64,000 nucleotides of DNA from an uncultured Celeribacter sp. (GTDB taxonomy: Bacteria; Pseudomonadota; Alphaproteobacteria; Rhodobacterales; Rhodobacteraceae): positions 2,976,001 to 3,040,000 of the forward strand of contig NZ_OY781106.1 of NCBI RefSeq assembly GCF_963676475.1, given 5' to 3'. Of this stretch, positions 42,214 through 51,442 are shown in pieces. The notes under the pieces are model-generated. The model searched no databases. It was not told where the DNA came from and worked only from the letters and a program-made list of their open reading frames with translations. Position 1 is the stretch's first letter. Each line of letters begins with the position of its first letter. The position numbers and the translations under genes were made by a program.

Positions 42214-42825
42214 TCAGTGAGAGAAAATGTCGATTTCGGGCCAGCCCTCGAGATCGAGCTGTGCACGGGTCGGCAGGAAGTCGAAACAGGATTGCGCAAG
42301 CTCCATCCGGCCTTCGCGTTCCAGCATTTCGTTCAGCTTGTCGCGCAGCTGATGCAGATAGAGCACGTCGGAGGCGGCGTAATCGAGTTGCGCATTGGTC
42401 AGGTCGCGCGCGCCCCAGTCGCTCATTTGCTGATATTTGGAAATGTCCACTTTCAACAGCTGATCGAGCAGGTTCTTGAGCCCATGGCGATCCGTGAAGG
42501 TGCGCACGAGTTTCGAGGCGATTTTGGTGCAATAGACCGGCGTCGCCAGCGTGCCAAAGGTGTGATGCATCGCGGCGATGTCGAAGCGGCCAAAGTGGAA
42601 CAGCTTCAACACGTTCGGATCGGCCAGCATCTTGCACAGGTTCGGCGCCTCGGTCTGGCCGCGCTCGACTTGAACGAGATGCGCATTGCCGTCGCCACCG
42701 GACATTTGAACAAGGCAAAGACGATCGCGATGCGGGTTCAACCCCATGGTCTCGCAGTCGATGGCCACAACCGGACCGAGATCGAGATCATCGGGGAGGT
42801 CGTTTTTATAGAGAAAATTCGCCAT
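42214..42825 (-). CDS. rnd: ribonuclease D family 3'-5' exonuclease
   Basis: 203 aa, only the DEDDy exonuclease domain: VVAIDCETMGLNPHRDRLCL (Asp-x-Glu), LFHFGRFDIAAM and DYAASDVLYLHQL. Lacks the HRDC domains of Escherichia coli RNase D, so it is the short alphaproteobacterial form. Trims 3' ends of tRNA precursors. Start at 42825. Located right after a tRNA-Leu gene on the same strand, a suggestive pairing. Confidence 0.85.
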   Translation of the reverse strand: MANFLYKNDLPDDLDLGPVVAIDCETMGLNPHRDRLCLVQMSGGDGNAHLVQVERGQTEAPNLCKMLADPNVLKLFHFGRFDIAAMHHTFGTLATPVYCTKIASKLVRTFTDRHGLKNLLDQLLKVDISKYQQMSDWGARDLTNAQLDYAASDVLYLHQLRDKLNEMLEREGRMELAQSCFDFLPTRAQLDLEGWPEIDIFSH

Positions 42826-42976
42826 CGTCGTGCCTTTGCTCTGCCAAATGCTGTGGATCAGGGACATAAGCTTTTGAGCGCTCTTGGGCAAGAGAGCTGT
42901 GTGGGGCGGGGCCCATGTGCTCTCATCGTTTTCGTGCCGAAAACAACTGCCGCCTGCTATCTTTGGGAATGCGATC

Positions 42977-43001
42977 AAACATTTTCCTTTGGAAAATGTT
43001 T
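42977..43001 (-). terminator. AT-rich hairpin after tRNA-Leu
   Basis: AAACATTTTCC-AAA-GGAAAATGTTT on the minus strand, a perfect 11-base stem starting two bases after the tRNA CCA end. The T tract is only three bases, so it may act in 3'-end processing as much as in termination. Confidence 0.5.
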
Positions 43002-43002
43002 T

Positions 43003-43089
43003 TGGTGCCCAGAAGAGGACTCGAACCTCCACGTCCATACGGACACTAGCACCTGAAGCTAGCGCGTCTACCAATTCCGCCATCTGGGC
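43003..43089 (-). tRNA. tRNA-Leu (anticodon CAG)
   Basis: On the minus strand GCCCAGATGGCGGAATTGGT starts the gene; the acceptor stem GCCCAGA pairs with TCTGGGC, the anticodon loop is TTCAGGT within stem GCTAGC/GCTAGT (anticodon CAG, reads CUG), a long variable arm TGTCCGTATGGACG and T-arm GGTTCGAGTCC follow. CCA is encoded. 87 bases including CCA, class II structure as expected for leucine. Confidence 0.95.
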
Positions 43090-43233
43090 ACAGATGTCGT
43101 GAGGCCGCGATGTAATGGGGATGCGTGGCGGTGTCAACGATCATTTTAAAGGTTTTTTTCAGCAGCAATAGCGTCTTGTTCATTTCCGCGCTAAAAGCTA
43201 AGCAAAGGCGACAATTTGGCATTGGAGATGCAG

Positions 43234-44220
43234 ATGACGAAACTGGTCACCATCTATGGCGGCGCTGGCTTTGTCGGGCGGTATATCGCCCGTCGTATGG
43301 CAAAGGAGGGCTGGCGTGTCCGCGTTGCAGTGCGTCGCCCGAATGAGTCGCTTCATGTGAAACCCTACGGTGCGGTCGGTCAGGTCGAGCCGGTGTTCTG
43401 CAACATTCGCGACGATGAGTCGGTGCGCGCAGCGATGGCCGGTGCAGATGCTGTGGTGAACTGTGTGGGTGTGCTGACAGAGCGCGGCAAGAATTCCTTC
43501 GCGGCGATTCAGTCCGAAGGTGCAGGGCGCGTTGCCCGCATCGCTTCGGAACAGGGAGTGGCGCGTCTGGTGCACCTTTCCGCTCTGGGCGCCGATGCAA
43601 ATTCCGCCTCCGAGTATTCCCGCACGAAAGCGGAAGGTGAGGCCAAGGTGCTTGAGGCCTTCCCGAATGCGATGATCCTGCGTCCTTCCGTGATTTTCGG
43701 TCAGGAAGATGAATTCTTCAATCGTTTCGGCAAGATGGCGGAAAAGAACGTGATCCTGCCGCTGGTGGGTGGCAACACCAAGTTCCAGCCGGTCTATGTC
43801 GATGACGTCGCGCAGGCCGCGGTCAGTGGCATTCTTGGCCATGCAGAGCCGGGCATCTATGAGCTGGGCGGCTCGGATGTGGACACGCTGAAAGGTCTCA
43901 TGGGCGATATGCTTGAGGCGATTCACCGCAATCGTCTGATTCTGAACCTGCCGTTCTGGGTCGGGAATCTGATGGCGAGCGGCTTCTCCGTGGCGCAATT
44001 CCTCACCGCCGGTCTGTTCCACAACGGCATCCTGACCCGCGATCAGGTGAAAAACCTGAAAGTGGACAATGTCGTCTCTGACGATGCGAAAAGCTTTGCC
44101 GATCTGGGGATCAAGCCGACGGCGCTTCAGGCGGTTCTGCCGGATTACATGTGGGTCTATCGCCCGTCGGGTCAGTATGATGCGATTCGCGAAAGCGCGA
44201 AGAACCTGCGCAAAATCTGA
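43234..44220 (+). CDS. NDUFA9-like NAD(P)-binding reductase (complex I-associated type)
   Basis: About 328 aa. Atypical short-chain dehydrogenase with TIYGGAGFVGRYIARRMAKE near the N terminus, LVHLSALGADANSASEYSRT and AMILRPSVIFGQEDEFFNR, the pattern of the NDUFA9 accessory subunit of complex I and its alphaproteobacterial homologues. The ATG at 43234 has GGAG six bases upstream. Role may be complex I assembly or stability; an alternative is a quinone-linked or sterol-type dehydrogenase. Confidence 0.8.
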   Translation: MTKLVTIYGGAGFVGRYIARRMAKEGWRVRVAVRRPNESLHVKPYGAVGQVEPVFCNIRDDESVRAAMAGADAVVNCVGVLTERGKNSFAAIQSEGAGRVARIASEQGVARLVHLSALGADANSASEYSRTKAEGEAKVLEAFPNAMILRPSVIFGQEDEFFNRFGKMAEKNVILPLVGGNTKFQPVYVDDVAQAAVSGILGHAEPGIYELGGSDVDTLKGLMGDMLEAIHRNRLILNLPFWVGNLMASGFSVAQFLTAGLFHNGILTRDQVKNLKVDNVVSDDAKSFADLGIKPTALQAVLPDYMWVYRPSGQYDAIRESAKNLRKI

Positions 44221-44244
44221 TTTCACTCAGGTCTCGACAATTCA

Positions 44245-44274
44245 AAGCGCGTCCTTACCGGGGCGCGCTTTTTT
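44245..44274 (+). terminator. terminator after the NDUFA9-like gene
   Basis: AAGCGCG ... CGCGCTT stem with inner CC/GG pairs, followed by TTTT. Its T run overlaps the uppP stop codon on the opposite strand. Confidence 0.75.
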
Positions 44275-45076
44275 ATGTGTAGGACATCACCAGAAGCACG
44301 ACGCCGAGGATCACACGGTAGATCACATAGGGCGTGAAGCTGACCGATTTGAGCAGGCGCATCATGAGCGTCAGGGCCAGAAGCGCGGCAATAAAGGCAA
44401 AGACGGCGCCGATGGCCGCGTCCTTGAGCATCGCCCAATCCGCATCGCCGACCACTTCGGCACCCAGGAGAATACCAGAAGCCATGATTGTCGGGATCGA
44501 CATCAGCATGGCGATCTTGGCGCCGTCTTGACGGGTATAGCCCATGGCGCGCGCGCCGGTGATGGTGATGCCCGAGCGCGAGGTGCCGGGGATGAGGGCG
44601 ATGGCTTGCCAAAGGCCCAGTTTGACCGCGTCTTTCATGGACCAATCGCCTTCGGTTTTCACTTCGGCACCCTTTTGGTCGAACCAATATAGCACGAGGC
44701 CGAAAATCAGCATGGTCCAGCCGATCACGGCCGGGCTGCGCATCGCATCTGACAGGCCGGTGACTTTCAGCACGAGGCCCAGAATGACCACCGGGATGGT
44801 GGCGATGAGCAAGAGAAACGCCAGTTTCGAGCCGGGTGTGTCGATTTTTCCGGTCAGCATGCGCGGCACACCGGCCAGTCCGACACCGACATCGCGCCAG
44901 AAATAAATCATGACCGCGCCCAAGGTGCCGATATGAACGGCGACGTCGATGGCCTGACCCTGATCTTGGGTGCCCATGAAAAAGGGCAGGAGAATCAGGT
45001 GACCCGAGGAAGACACCGGGAGAAATTCGGTGATGCCCTGCACGATCGCGACGACAAGTAGATAGAAAAGACTCAT
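44273..45076 (-). CDS. uppP: undecaprenyl-diphosphate phosphatase
   Basis: About 267 aa, polytopic. Motifs GITEFLPVSSSGHLIL and LIPGTSRSGITITGA are the two active-site blocks of the UppP/BacA family. Recycles the lipid carrier used by peptidoglycan and surface polysaccharide synthesis. The ATG at 45076 has GGAG upstream; the longer frame to 45121 is rejected. Confidence 0.96.
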   Translation of the reverse strand: MSLFYLLVVAIVQGITEFLPVSSSGHLILLPFFMGTQDQGQAIDVAVHIGTLGAVMIYFWRDVGVGLAGVPRMLTGKIDTPGSKLAFLLLIATIPVVILGLVLKVTGLSDAMRSPAVIGWTMLIFGLVLYWFDQKGAEVKTEGDWSMKDAVKLGLWQAIALIPGTSRSGITITGARAMGYTRQDGAKIAMLMSIPTIMASGILLGAEVVGDADWAMLKDAAIGAVFAFIAALLALTLMMRLLKSVSFTPYVIYRVILGVVLLVMSYT

Positions 45077-45138
45077 AGCGACTCCGTGGCGATCTTGAGT
45101 GAGCGCAGCATAAACCCACATGGAATCAATAAGAAGAA

Positions 45139-45171
45139 CATATTTATATCAGCTATGCTGACATAAATATG
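45139..45171. promoter_or_regulatory. 33-bp near-perfect palindrome between uppP and gltD
   Basis: Left arm CATATTTATATCAGC, centre TAT, right arm GCTGACATAAATATG; 14 of 15 positions pair. AT-rich outer parts flank a TCAGC/GCTGA core. It lies 62 bases upstream of uppP and 133 bases upstream of gltD, well placed as an operator for either divergent gene. The cognate regulator is unknown. Confidence 0.7.
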
Positions 45172-45258
45172 GAGCAAACAAGACAACATCCTGCGTCAGG
45201 GCAAAGGAAAAACGAAAAATAAGACAGCACTTCTGACTTTTCTTTTTCTCAGAGTCCT

Positions 45259-45264
45259 TATAAT
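45259..45264 (+). promoter_or_regulatory. candidate -10 box for gltD
   Basis: Perfect TATAAT 41 bases before the gltD ATG. A clear -35 is lacking (CTGACT at 45233-45238 is 20 bases away), so the promoter may depend on an activator. Confidence 0.35.
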
Positions 45265-45304
45265 GAGGCAATAACTCACAACCAACCTTCGGAGATGTGG
45301 TGTC

Positions 45305-46738
45305 ATGGCGAAAGAGCCGATGCTCAAATTCGTGACGGTAGGCAGGGACATGCCAACCAAGCGGGACGCGGAAGATCGCAAAGACGATTTTCTGGAAATC
45401 TATGGCGAGTTCGTCGAAGCGAAAGCGGAAGAACAGGCGTCGCGCTGTTCGCAATGCGGCGTGCCTTATTGCCAATCGCATTGCCCGCTGCACAACAACA
45501 TCCCCGACTGGCTGCGCCTGACCGCAACGGGTCGATTGAAAGAAGCCTATGAGATTTCTCAGGCGACCAACACCTTCCCGGAAATCTGTGGCCGCATCTG
45601 CCCGCAGGACCGTCTCTGCGAAGGCAACTGTGTCATCGAGAACTCCGGCCACGGCACGGTGACGATCGGTTCTGTTGAGAAATACATCACCGACACGGCT
45701 TGGGAACAGGGCTGGGTCGAGACGATCACCCCCGTCGTCGAGCGCGAAGAAAGCGTTGGCATCATCGGGTCCGGCCCCGGTGGTCTGGCTGCAGCCGACC
45801 GTCTGCGTCGCGCTGGGCTCAAGGTCACCGTTTACGAACGGTCCGACCGCGCAGGTGGGTTGATGATGTACGGTATTCCGGGCTTCAAGCTTGAGAAAGA
45901 CATCGTTCTGCGCCGCGTCGAACAGCTCGAAAAATCCGGTGTCGAGTTTGTGTTGAACTGCAATGTGGGCGAAGACATTTCCTTTGACGCGATCCGTGGC
46001 AAACACGATGCCGTGCTGATCGCGACGGGGGTCTACAAATCCCGCGATCTTAAAGGTCCCGGTTCGGGTGCCGAGGGCATCGTGAAAGCGATTGATTACC
46101 TCACCGCCTCGAACAAGGTCTCCTTTGGCGACGAGGTCGAGGAATATGAAAGCGGTGAGCTGAATGCGAACGGCAAAAAGGTCGTCGTGATCGGCGGCGG
46201 GGACACCGCGATGGACTGTGTCCGCACCGCGATCCGTCAGGGCGCCACCTCCGTGAAATGTCTCTATCGTCGCGACCGCGCCAACATGCCGGGCTCACAA
46301 CGTGAGACGCAAAACGCCGAGGAAGAAGGCGTCGATTTCGTCTGGCTCTCCGCGCCGAAAGGTTTCGCGGGCGATCCGGTTTCGGGCGTTATGGTGCAGA
46401 AAATGCGCCTCGGCGCCCCGGATGCCTCTGGTCGTCAGTCCCCCGAGGTGATCGAGGGGGCCGATTACGTCGAAGAGGCCGATCTGGTGATCAAGGCGCT
46501 CGGGTTCGAGCCGGAAGAGCTGCCGAAGCTTTGGGGCGTGGACGGTCTGGAAGTGACCCGTTGGGGCACGGTTCTGGCCGATTTCAAAACCCACGCCAGC
46601 TCGCTTGAGGGGGTCTACGCCTGTGGCGACATCCAGCGGGGCGCATCTCTGGTCGTCTGGGCGATCCGCGATGGCCGCGAAGCCGCCGATGCGATGATCG
46701 AATATATCGACCAATCCGCCGCTGTGGCCGCCGAGTAA
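45305..46738 (+). CDS. gltD: glutamate synthase small subunit
   Basis: 477 aa. N-terminal iron-sulfur region (CSQCGVPYCQSHCPLHNNIP and CGRICPQDRLCEGNC), FAD-binding GIIGSGPGGLAAADRLRRAG and NADPH-binding VVIGGGDTAMDCVRTA. Passes electrons from NADPH to the large subunit. Followed by gltB with a 57-base gap containing a strong hairpin. The gltD-gltB order places the small subunit first. Confidence 0.97.
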   Translation: MAKEPMLKFVTVGRDMPTKRDAEDRKDDFLEIYGEFVEAKAEEQASRCSQCGVPYCQSHCPLHNNIPDWLRLTATGRLKEAYEISQATNTFPEICGRICPQDRLCEGNCVIENSGHGTVTIGSVEKYITDTAWEQGWVETITPVVEREESVGIIGSGPGGLAAADRLRRAGLKVTVYERSDRAGGLMMYGIPGFKLEKDIVLRRVEQLEKSGVEFVLNCNVGEDISFDAIRGKHDAVLIATGVYKSRDLKGPGSGAEGIVKAIDYLTASNKVSFGDEVEEYESGELNANGKKVVVIGGGDTAMDCVRTAIRQGATSVKCLYRRDRANMPGSQRETQNAEEEGVDFVWLSAPKGFAGDPVSGVMVQKMRLGAPDASGRQSPEVIEGADYVEEADLVIKALGFEPEELPKLWGVDGLEVTRWGTVLADFKTHASSLEGVYACGDIQRGASLVVWAIRDGREAADAMIEYIDQSAAVAAE

Positions 46739-46751
46739 TTCGAATTGAAAA

Positions 46752-46771
46752 GGAGGGGAGAGGTCCCCTCC
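46752..46771 (+). promoter_or_regulatory. intercistronic hairpin between gltD and gltB
   Basis: GGAGGGGA-GAGG-TCCCCTCC, a perfect 8-base stem starting 13 bases after the gltD stop. It contains an AGGAGG-like element not used for gltB, whose own AAAGG lies at 46784-46788. Candidate for mRNA stabilisation or subunit-ratio tuning. Confidence 0.55.
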
Positions 46772-46795
46772 GCCTTTGATCTGAAAGGTACTGCT

Positions 46796-49700
46796 ATGAC
46801 CAAGTTTGACCAAAGCTGGGCGGTTCAAGAGGCCGCAAAACGCGAATGGATGGCGGAAAACTCCCTGTTCCGTGAGGATGACGAACATTCCTCCTGTGGC
46901 GTGGGTCTTGTCGTCTCCGTCGATGGGTCGAAATCCCGCAAAGTCGTGGAAAACGGTATTTCCGCGCTGAAAGCGATCTGGCACCGCGGTGCCGTGGACG
47001 CCGATGGCAAAACCGGCGACGGCGCTGGCATCCACGTGCAAATCCCGCATCATTTCTTCGGCGACCAAATCCGCCGCACGGGTCACGAGGCCCGTCATGG
47101 CGAATTGCTCGCTGTGGGTCAGGTGTTCCTGCCGCGCACGGATTTCTCGGCGCAAGAAACCTGCCGGACCATCGTGGAGACCGAAGTCCTGCGTATGGGC
47201 TATTACATCTACGGCTGGCGCCACGTTCCGGTGGATACGTCCTGCCTCGGTGAAAAAGCCAATGCGACACGCCCCGAGATCGAGCAAATCCTGATCTCCA
47301 ACTCCAAAGGCGTGGACGAAGAGACCTTTGAGCGCGAGCTTTACGTCATCCGTCGCCGCATCGAAAAGGCCGCCTCTGCCGCCGGTGTGCGTGAGCTCTA
47401 CATCTGCTCCCTGTCCTGCCGTTCGATCATCTACAAAGGCATGATGCTCGCCGAACAGGTTGCCGTGTTCTACCCGGACCTGATGGACGAGCGGTTCGAG
47501 AGCGCCTTTGCGATTTATCACCAGCGCTATTCCACCAACACCTTCCCGCAGTGGTGGCTGGCTCAGCCCTTCCGCATGCTGGCGCATAACGGTGAGATCA
47601 ACACGATCAAAGGCAACACCAACTGGATGAAATCGCACGAGATCCGTATGGCCTCGTCGACCTTTGGGGATATGGCAGAGGACATCAAGCCGATCATCCC
47701 GCAAGGCTCGTCGGACTCCGCCGCGCTCGACTCCGTGTTCGAGGTGCTGGTGCGTGCCGGTCGTTCCGCGCCGATGGCGAAAACCATGTTGGTGCCCGAA
47801 GCCTGGTCTAAAAACGCCGAAGAGCTGCCGAAAGCCTGGCGCGACATGTATTCCTATGTGAACTCCGTGATGGAACCCTGGGACGGTCCGGCCGCTTTGG
47901 CAATGACCGATGGCCGCTGGGTCTGTGCCGGTCTCGACCGCAACGGTCTGCGCCCGATGCGCTATGTCGTCACCGGCGATGGCCTTGTCATCGCGGGCTC
48001 CGAGGTGGGCATGGTGCCGACCGACGAGGCGACCGTGGTGGAAAAAGGCGCTCTGGGTCCGGGGCAATTGCTTGCGGTCGATATGGCCGAGGGCAAGCTC
48101 TACCATGACGTCGACATCAAAGACCGTCTGGCGAATTCCCAGCCGTTTGGCGAATGGGTCGGCAAAATCGTCGATCTCGAAGAAGAGCTTGCTGGCCTGA
48201 ATGAAACCGCGATTTTCAGCGGTGCCGAGCTTAAAAAGCGTCAGATCGCTGCGGGCTATACCATTGAAGAACTGGAACAAATTCTTGCGCCCATGGCCGA
48301 AGATGGCAAAGAGGCGCTGGCCTCGATGGGCGATGACACGCCCTCTGCCGTGCTGTCGAACACATATCGTCCGCTCAGTCATTTCTTCCGCCAGAACTTC
48401 TCTCAGGTGACCAACCCGCCGATTGATAGTTTGCGCGAATTCCGTGTGATGTCGCTCAAAACGCGGTTCGGCAACCTCAAGAACGTGTTGGATGAAGACA
48501 GCTCCCAGACCGAGATTCTCGTGCTGGAAAGCCCCTTTGTCGGCAACGCGCAATTCGACGCGTTGAAAACCCATTTCAACGCGCCGATGACCGAAATCGA
48601 CTGTACCTTCCCGGTCGATGGTGGTCCGAATGCGTTGCGCGCTGGGCTGGATCGTATCCGTGCCGAGGCCGAAGAGGCCGTGCGTTCGGGTGGGGGTCAC
48701 ATCATCCTGACCGATCAGGCGCAGGGTGAGGACAAAATCGCGATGCCGATGATCCTCGCGACCTCTGCGGTGCACAGCTGGCTGACGCGCAAAGGTTTGC
48801 GGACCTTCTGTTCGCTGGGCGTGCGGTCTGCGGAATGTATCGACCCGCATTACTTCGCGGTGCTGATCGCCTGTGGCGCGACCATCGTGAACGCCTATCT
48901 GGCCGAGGATTCCTTGGCCGACCGGATCGAACGCGGTCTGTTGGACTGCACCCTGACCGAAGCTGTGGCGCGTTACCGTGCCGCCGTGGATGCCGGTCTT
49001 TTGAAGATCATGGCGAAGATGGGCATCTCGGTGATCTCGTCTTATCGCGGTGGTCTGAACTTCGAGGCCGTGGGCCTGTCCCGCGCAATGGTCAACGAGT
49101 TCTTCCCCGGCATGCATTCGCGCATCTCCGGCATTGGTGTCGGTGGCATCCAGCACAAGTTGGAAGCCGTGCACAAACAGGGCTGGCTGGGTGGCAACAC
49201 GCTTCCCATCGGCGGTTTCTACAAGTCCCGCAAATCCGGCGAGACCCACGCGTGGGAAGCGCAGTCGATGCACATGCTGCAATCGGCCTGTGATCGTGCG
49301 TCCTACGAGATGTGGAAACAGTATTCCGCCAAGATGCAGGCCATGCCGCCGATCCATCTGCGCGATCTGTTGGACTTCAAGCCGCTGGGCAAACCGGTGC
49401 CGATCGAAGAGGTGGAATCCATCACCTCGATCCGCAAGCGCTTTGTGACGCCGGGTATGTCCTTGGGCGCGCTGTCGCCTGAGGCACACCGCACGCTGTC
49501 CATTGCGATGAACCGCATCGGCGCGAAATCCGACTCCGGTGAAGGTGGCGAGTCCCCCGACGATTTCACGCCGGAACCCAATGGTGACAATGCGTCCGCA
49601 AAGATCAAACAGGTGGCTTCCGGTCGTTTCGGTGTGACCGCCGAATACCTCTTGGCCTGTGAAGAGTTGGAGATCAAAGTCGCTCAGGGCGCGAAGCCGG

Positions 49701-51331
49701 GTGAGGGTGGTCAGCTTCCGGGGATGAAGGTCACCGATCTCATCGCCAAGCTGCGTCACTCGACCAAAGGCGTGACGCTCATTTCGCCGCCGCCGCACCA
49801 CGACATCTACTCCATCGAGGATCTCGCTCAGCTCATCTATGACCTGAAACAGATCAACCCGAAGGCCAAGGTGACGGTGAAACTCGTGGCCTCCTCCGGC
49901 GTCGGCACCATCGCCGCCGGTGTGGCGAAAGCGAAAGCGGACATCATCCTGATCTCCGGTCACAACGGTGGCACGGGGGCCTCTCCGGCAACCTCGATCA
50001 AATTCGCGGGTCTGCCGTGGGAAATGGGTCTGACCGAAGCGCATCAGGTGCTCGCGATGAACAACCTGCGTGACCGCGTGACGCTTCGGACCGACGGTGG
50101 TCTGCGCACCGGGCGCGACATCGTTATGGCCGCGATGCTGGGGGCCGAGGAATACGGCATCGGCACCGCTGCGCTGATCGCGATGGGCTGTATCATGGTG
50201 CGTCAGTGTCAGTCGAATACCTGTCCGGTGGGCGTCTGTACCCAAGACGAAATGCTGCGTGGCAAGTTCACCGGCAACGCCGACAAGGTCGTCAACCTGA
50301 TCACCTTCTACGCGCAGGAAGTCCGCGAATTGCTGGCCTCTCTGGGCGCGCGCTCTCTGGACGAGGTGATCGGTCGTGCCGATCTTCTGGCCCAGACCTC
50401 GCGTGGCTCGGCGCATCTCGACGATCTCGATCTGAACCCGCTTCTGATCTCTGTCGATGGCTCTGATCGTATCGTCTACGATCGGTCCAAACCGCGCAAT
50501 GCGGTGCCGGATACGCTCGATGCGCAGATCGTCTCAGACGCCGCGCGTTTCCTCAACGATGGCGAAAAGATGCAGCTGTCCTACGCGGTGCAGAACACGC
50601 TCCGCACCATCGGGACGCGCACCTCGTCGCATATCGTGTCGAAATTCGGCATGCGCAACACTCTTCAGCCGGACCACCTGACCGTGAAACTCACGGGTTC
50701 TGCCGGTCAGTCCCTCGGGGCCTTTGCGGCGCCGGGTCTGAAGATCGAAGTGTCGGGTGACGCCAACGACTATGTGGCAAAAGGCCTCTCGGGCGGCATC
50801 GTTGTGGTGCGTCCGCCGATGCATTCGCCGCTGGTCGCCGATCAGAACACGATCATCGGCAACACCGTGCTTTACGGTGCGACGGACGGCTACCTCTTTG
50901 CCGCCGGTCGTGCGGGCGAGCGTTTCGCGGTGCGCAACTCCGGTGCGAGCGTGGTGATTGAGGGCTGTGGTTCCAACGGTTGTGAATACATGACCGGCGG
51001 GATCGCCGTGATCCTCGGCTCGATTGGTGCGAACTTCGGCGCCGGGATGACCGGTGGTATGGCCTATCTCTACGACCCGGAGGGCACGGCACTTGATCTG
51101 ATGAACCTGGAGACACTTGTGACCTGTCCGGTCGCCGTGGATCATTGGGAAGATCAGCTGAAAGGCCTCGTCGAGCGTCACGCTACGGAGACCCATTCGT
51201 TGAAAGCGAAGACGATCCTCGATCATTGGGAAGAAGAAAAAGGCAACTTCCTTCAGGTTTGCCCGAAAGAGATGCTGGTGCATCTTCCCGTGCCGCTGAC
51301 CCTGGAACAGGGTGCGATCCCGGCTGAGTAA
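46796..51331 (+). CDS. gltB: glutamate synthase large subunit
   Basis: About 1511 aa. Catalytic Cys34 in HSSCGVGLVVS becomes the N terminus after propeptide removal; class II amidotransferase domain to about 430; central domain; FMN-binding synthase domain (SGHNGGTGASPATSIKF, MGLTEAHQVLAMNNLRDRV); 3Fe-4S motif MVRQCQSNTCPVGVC at about 1135-1150; C-terminal beta-helix GXGXG domain. Converts glutamine and 2-oxoglutarate to two glutamates. The ATG at 46796 is preferred to the frame opening at 46745, which crosses the hairpin. Confidence 0.97.
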   Translation: MTKFDQSWAVQEAAKREWMAENSLFREDDEHSSCGVGLVVSVDGSKSRKVVENGISALKAIWHRGAVDADGKTGDGAGIHVQIPHHFFGDQIRRTGHEARHGELLAVGQVFLPRTDFSAQETCRTIVETEVLRMGYYIYGWRHVPVDTSCLGEKANATRPEIEQILISNSKGVDEETFERELYVIRRRIEKAASAAGVRELYICSLSCRSIIYKGMMLAEQVAVFYPDLMDERFESAFAIYHQRYSTNTFPQWWLAQPFRMLAHNGEINTIKGNTNWMKSHEIRMASSTFGDMAEDIKPIIPQGSSDSAALDSVFEVLVRAGRSAPMAKTMLVPEAWSKNAEELPKAWRDMYSYVNSVMEPWDGPAALAMTDGRWVCAGLDRNGLRPMRYVVTGDGLVIAGSEVGMVPTDEATVVEKGALGPGQLLAVDMAEGKLYHDVDIKDRLANSQPFGEWVGKIVDLEEELAGLNETAIFSGAELKKRQIAAGYTIEELEQILAPMAEDGKEALASMGDDTPSAVLSNTYRPLSHFFRQNFSQVTNPPIDSLREFRVMSLKTRFGNLKNVLDEDSSQTEILVLESPFVGNAQFDALKTHFNAPMTEIDCTFPVDGGPNALRAGLDRIRAEAEEAVRSGGGHIILTDQAQGEDKIAMPMILATSAVHSWLTRKGLRTFCSLGVRSAECIDPHYFAVLIACGATIVNAYLAEDSLADRIERGLLDCTLTEAVARYRAAVDAGLLKIMAKMGISVISSYRGGLNFEAVGLSRAMVNEFFPGMHSRISGIGVGGIQHKLEAVHKQGWLGGNTLPIGGFYKSRKSGETHAWEAQSMHMLQSACDRASYEMWKQYSAKMQAMPPIHLRDLLDFKPLGKPVPIEEVESITSIRKRFVTPGMSLGALSPEAHRTLSIAMNRIGAKSDSGEGGESPDDFTPEPNGDNASAKIKQVASGRFGVTAEYLLACEELEIKVAQGAKPGEGGQLPGMKVTDLIAKLRHSTKGVTLISPPPHHDIYSIEDLAQLIYDLKQINPKAKVTVKLVASSGVGTIAAGVAKAKADIILISGHNGGTGASPATSIKFAGLPWEMGLTEAHQVLAMNNLRDRVTLRTDGGLRTGRDIVMAAMLGAEEYGIGTAALIAMGCIMVRQCQSNTCPVGVCTQDEMLRGKFTGNADKVVNLITFYAQEVRELLASLGARSLDEVIGRADLLAQTSRGSAHLDDLDLNPLLISVDGSDRIVYDRSKPRNAVPDTLDAQIVSDAARFLNDGEKMQLSYAVQNTLRTIGTRTSSHIVSKFGMRNTLQPDHLTVKLTGSAGQSLGAFAAPGLKIEVSGDANDYVAKGLSGGIVVVRPPMHSPLVADQNTIIGNTVLYGATDGYLFAAGRAGERFAVRNSGASVVIEGCGSNGCEYMTGGIAVILGSIGANFGAGMTGGMAYLYDPEGTALDLMNLETLVTCPVAVDHWEDQLKGLVERHATETHSLKAKTILDHWEEEKGNFLQVCPKEMLVHLPVPLTLEQGAIPAE

Positions 51332-51362
51332 GTCGAGAGCAAATCGACCCGAACAATGCTTA

Positions 51363-51387
51363 AAAGCCCCCTTTCCGGGGGCTTTTT
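51363..51387 (+). terminator. terminator of gltD-gltB
   Basis: AAAGCCCCC-TTTCC-GGGGGCTTTTT, 8-base stem with T tract, 32 bases after the gltB stop. Confidence 0.92.
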
Positions 51388-51442
51388 CTTTGCGGTGAGA
51401 GTTTGGCTTGACCTCGGATCACCCGCCATGCTTTTTCAGACC

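Noticed and set aside
46295..50416. 1373-codon open frame antisense to gltB and the gltD end
   Set aside because: It lies entirely opposite well-matched glutamate synthase sequence, has a low-complexity His/Arg/Gly-rich composition, and no start signals; it follows from third-position GC bias of the real genes.
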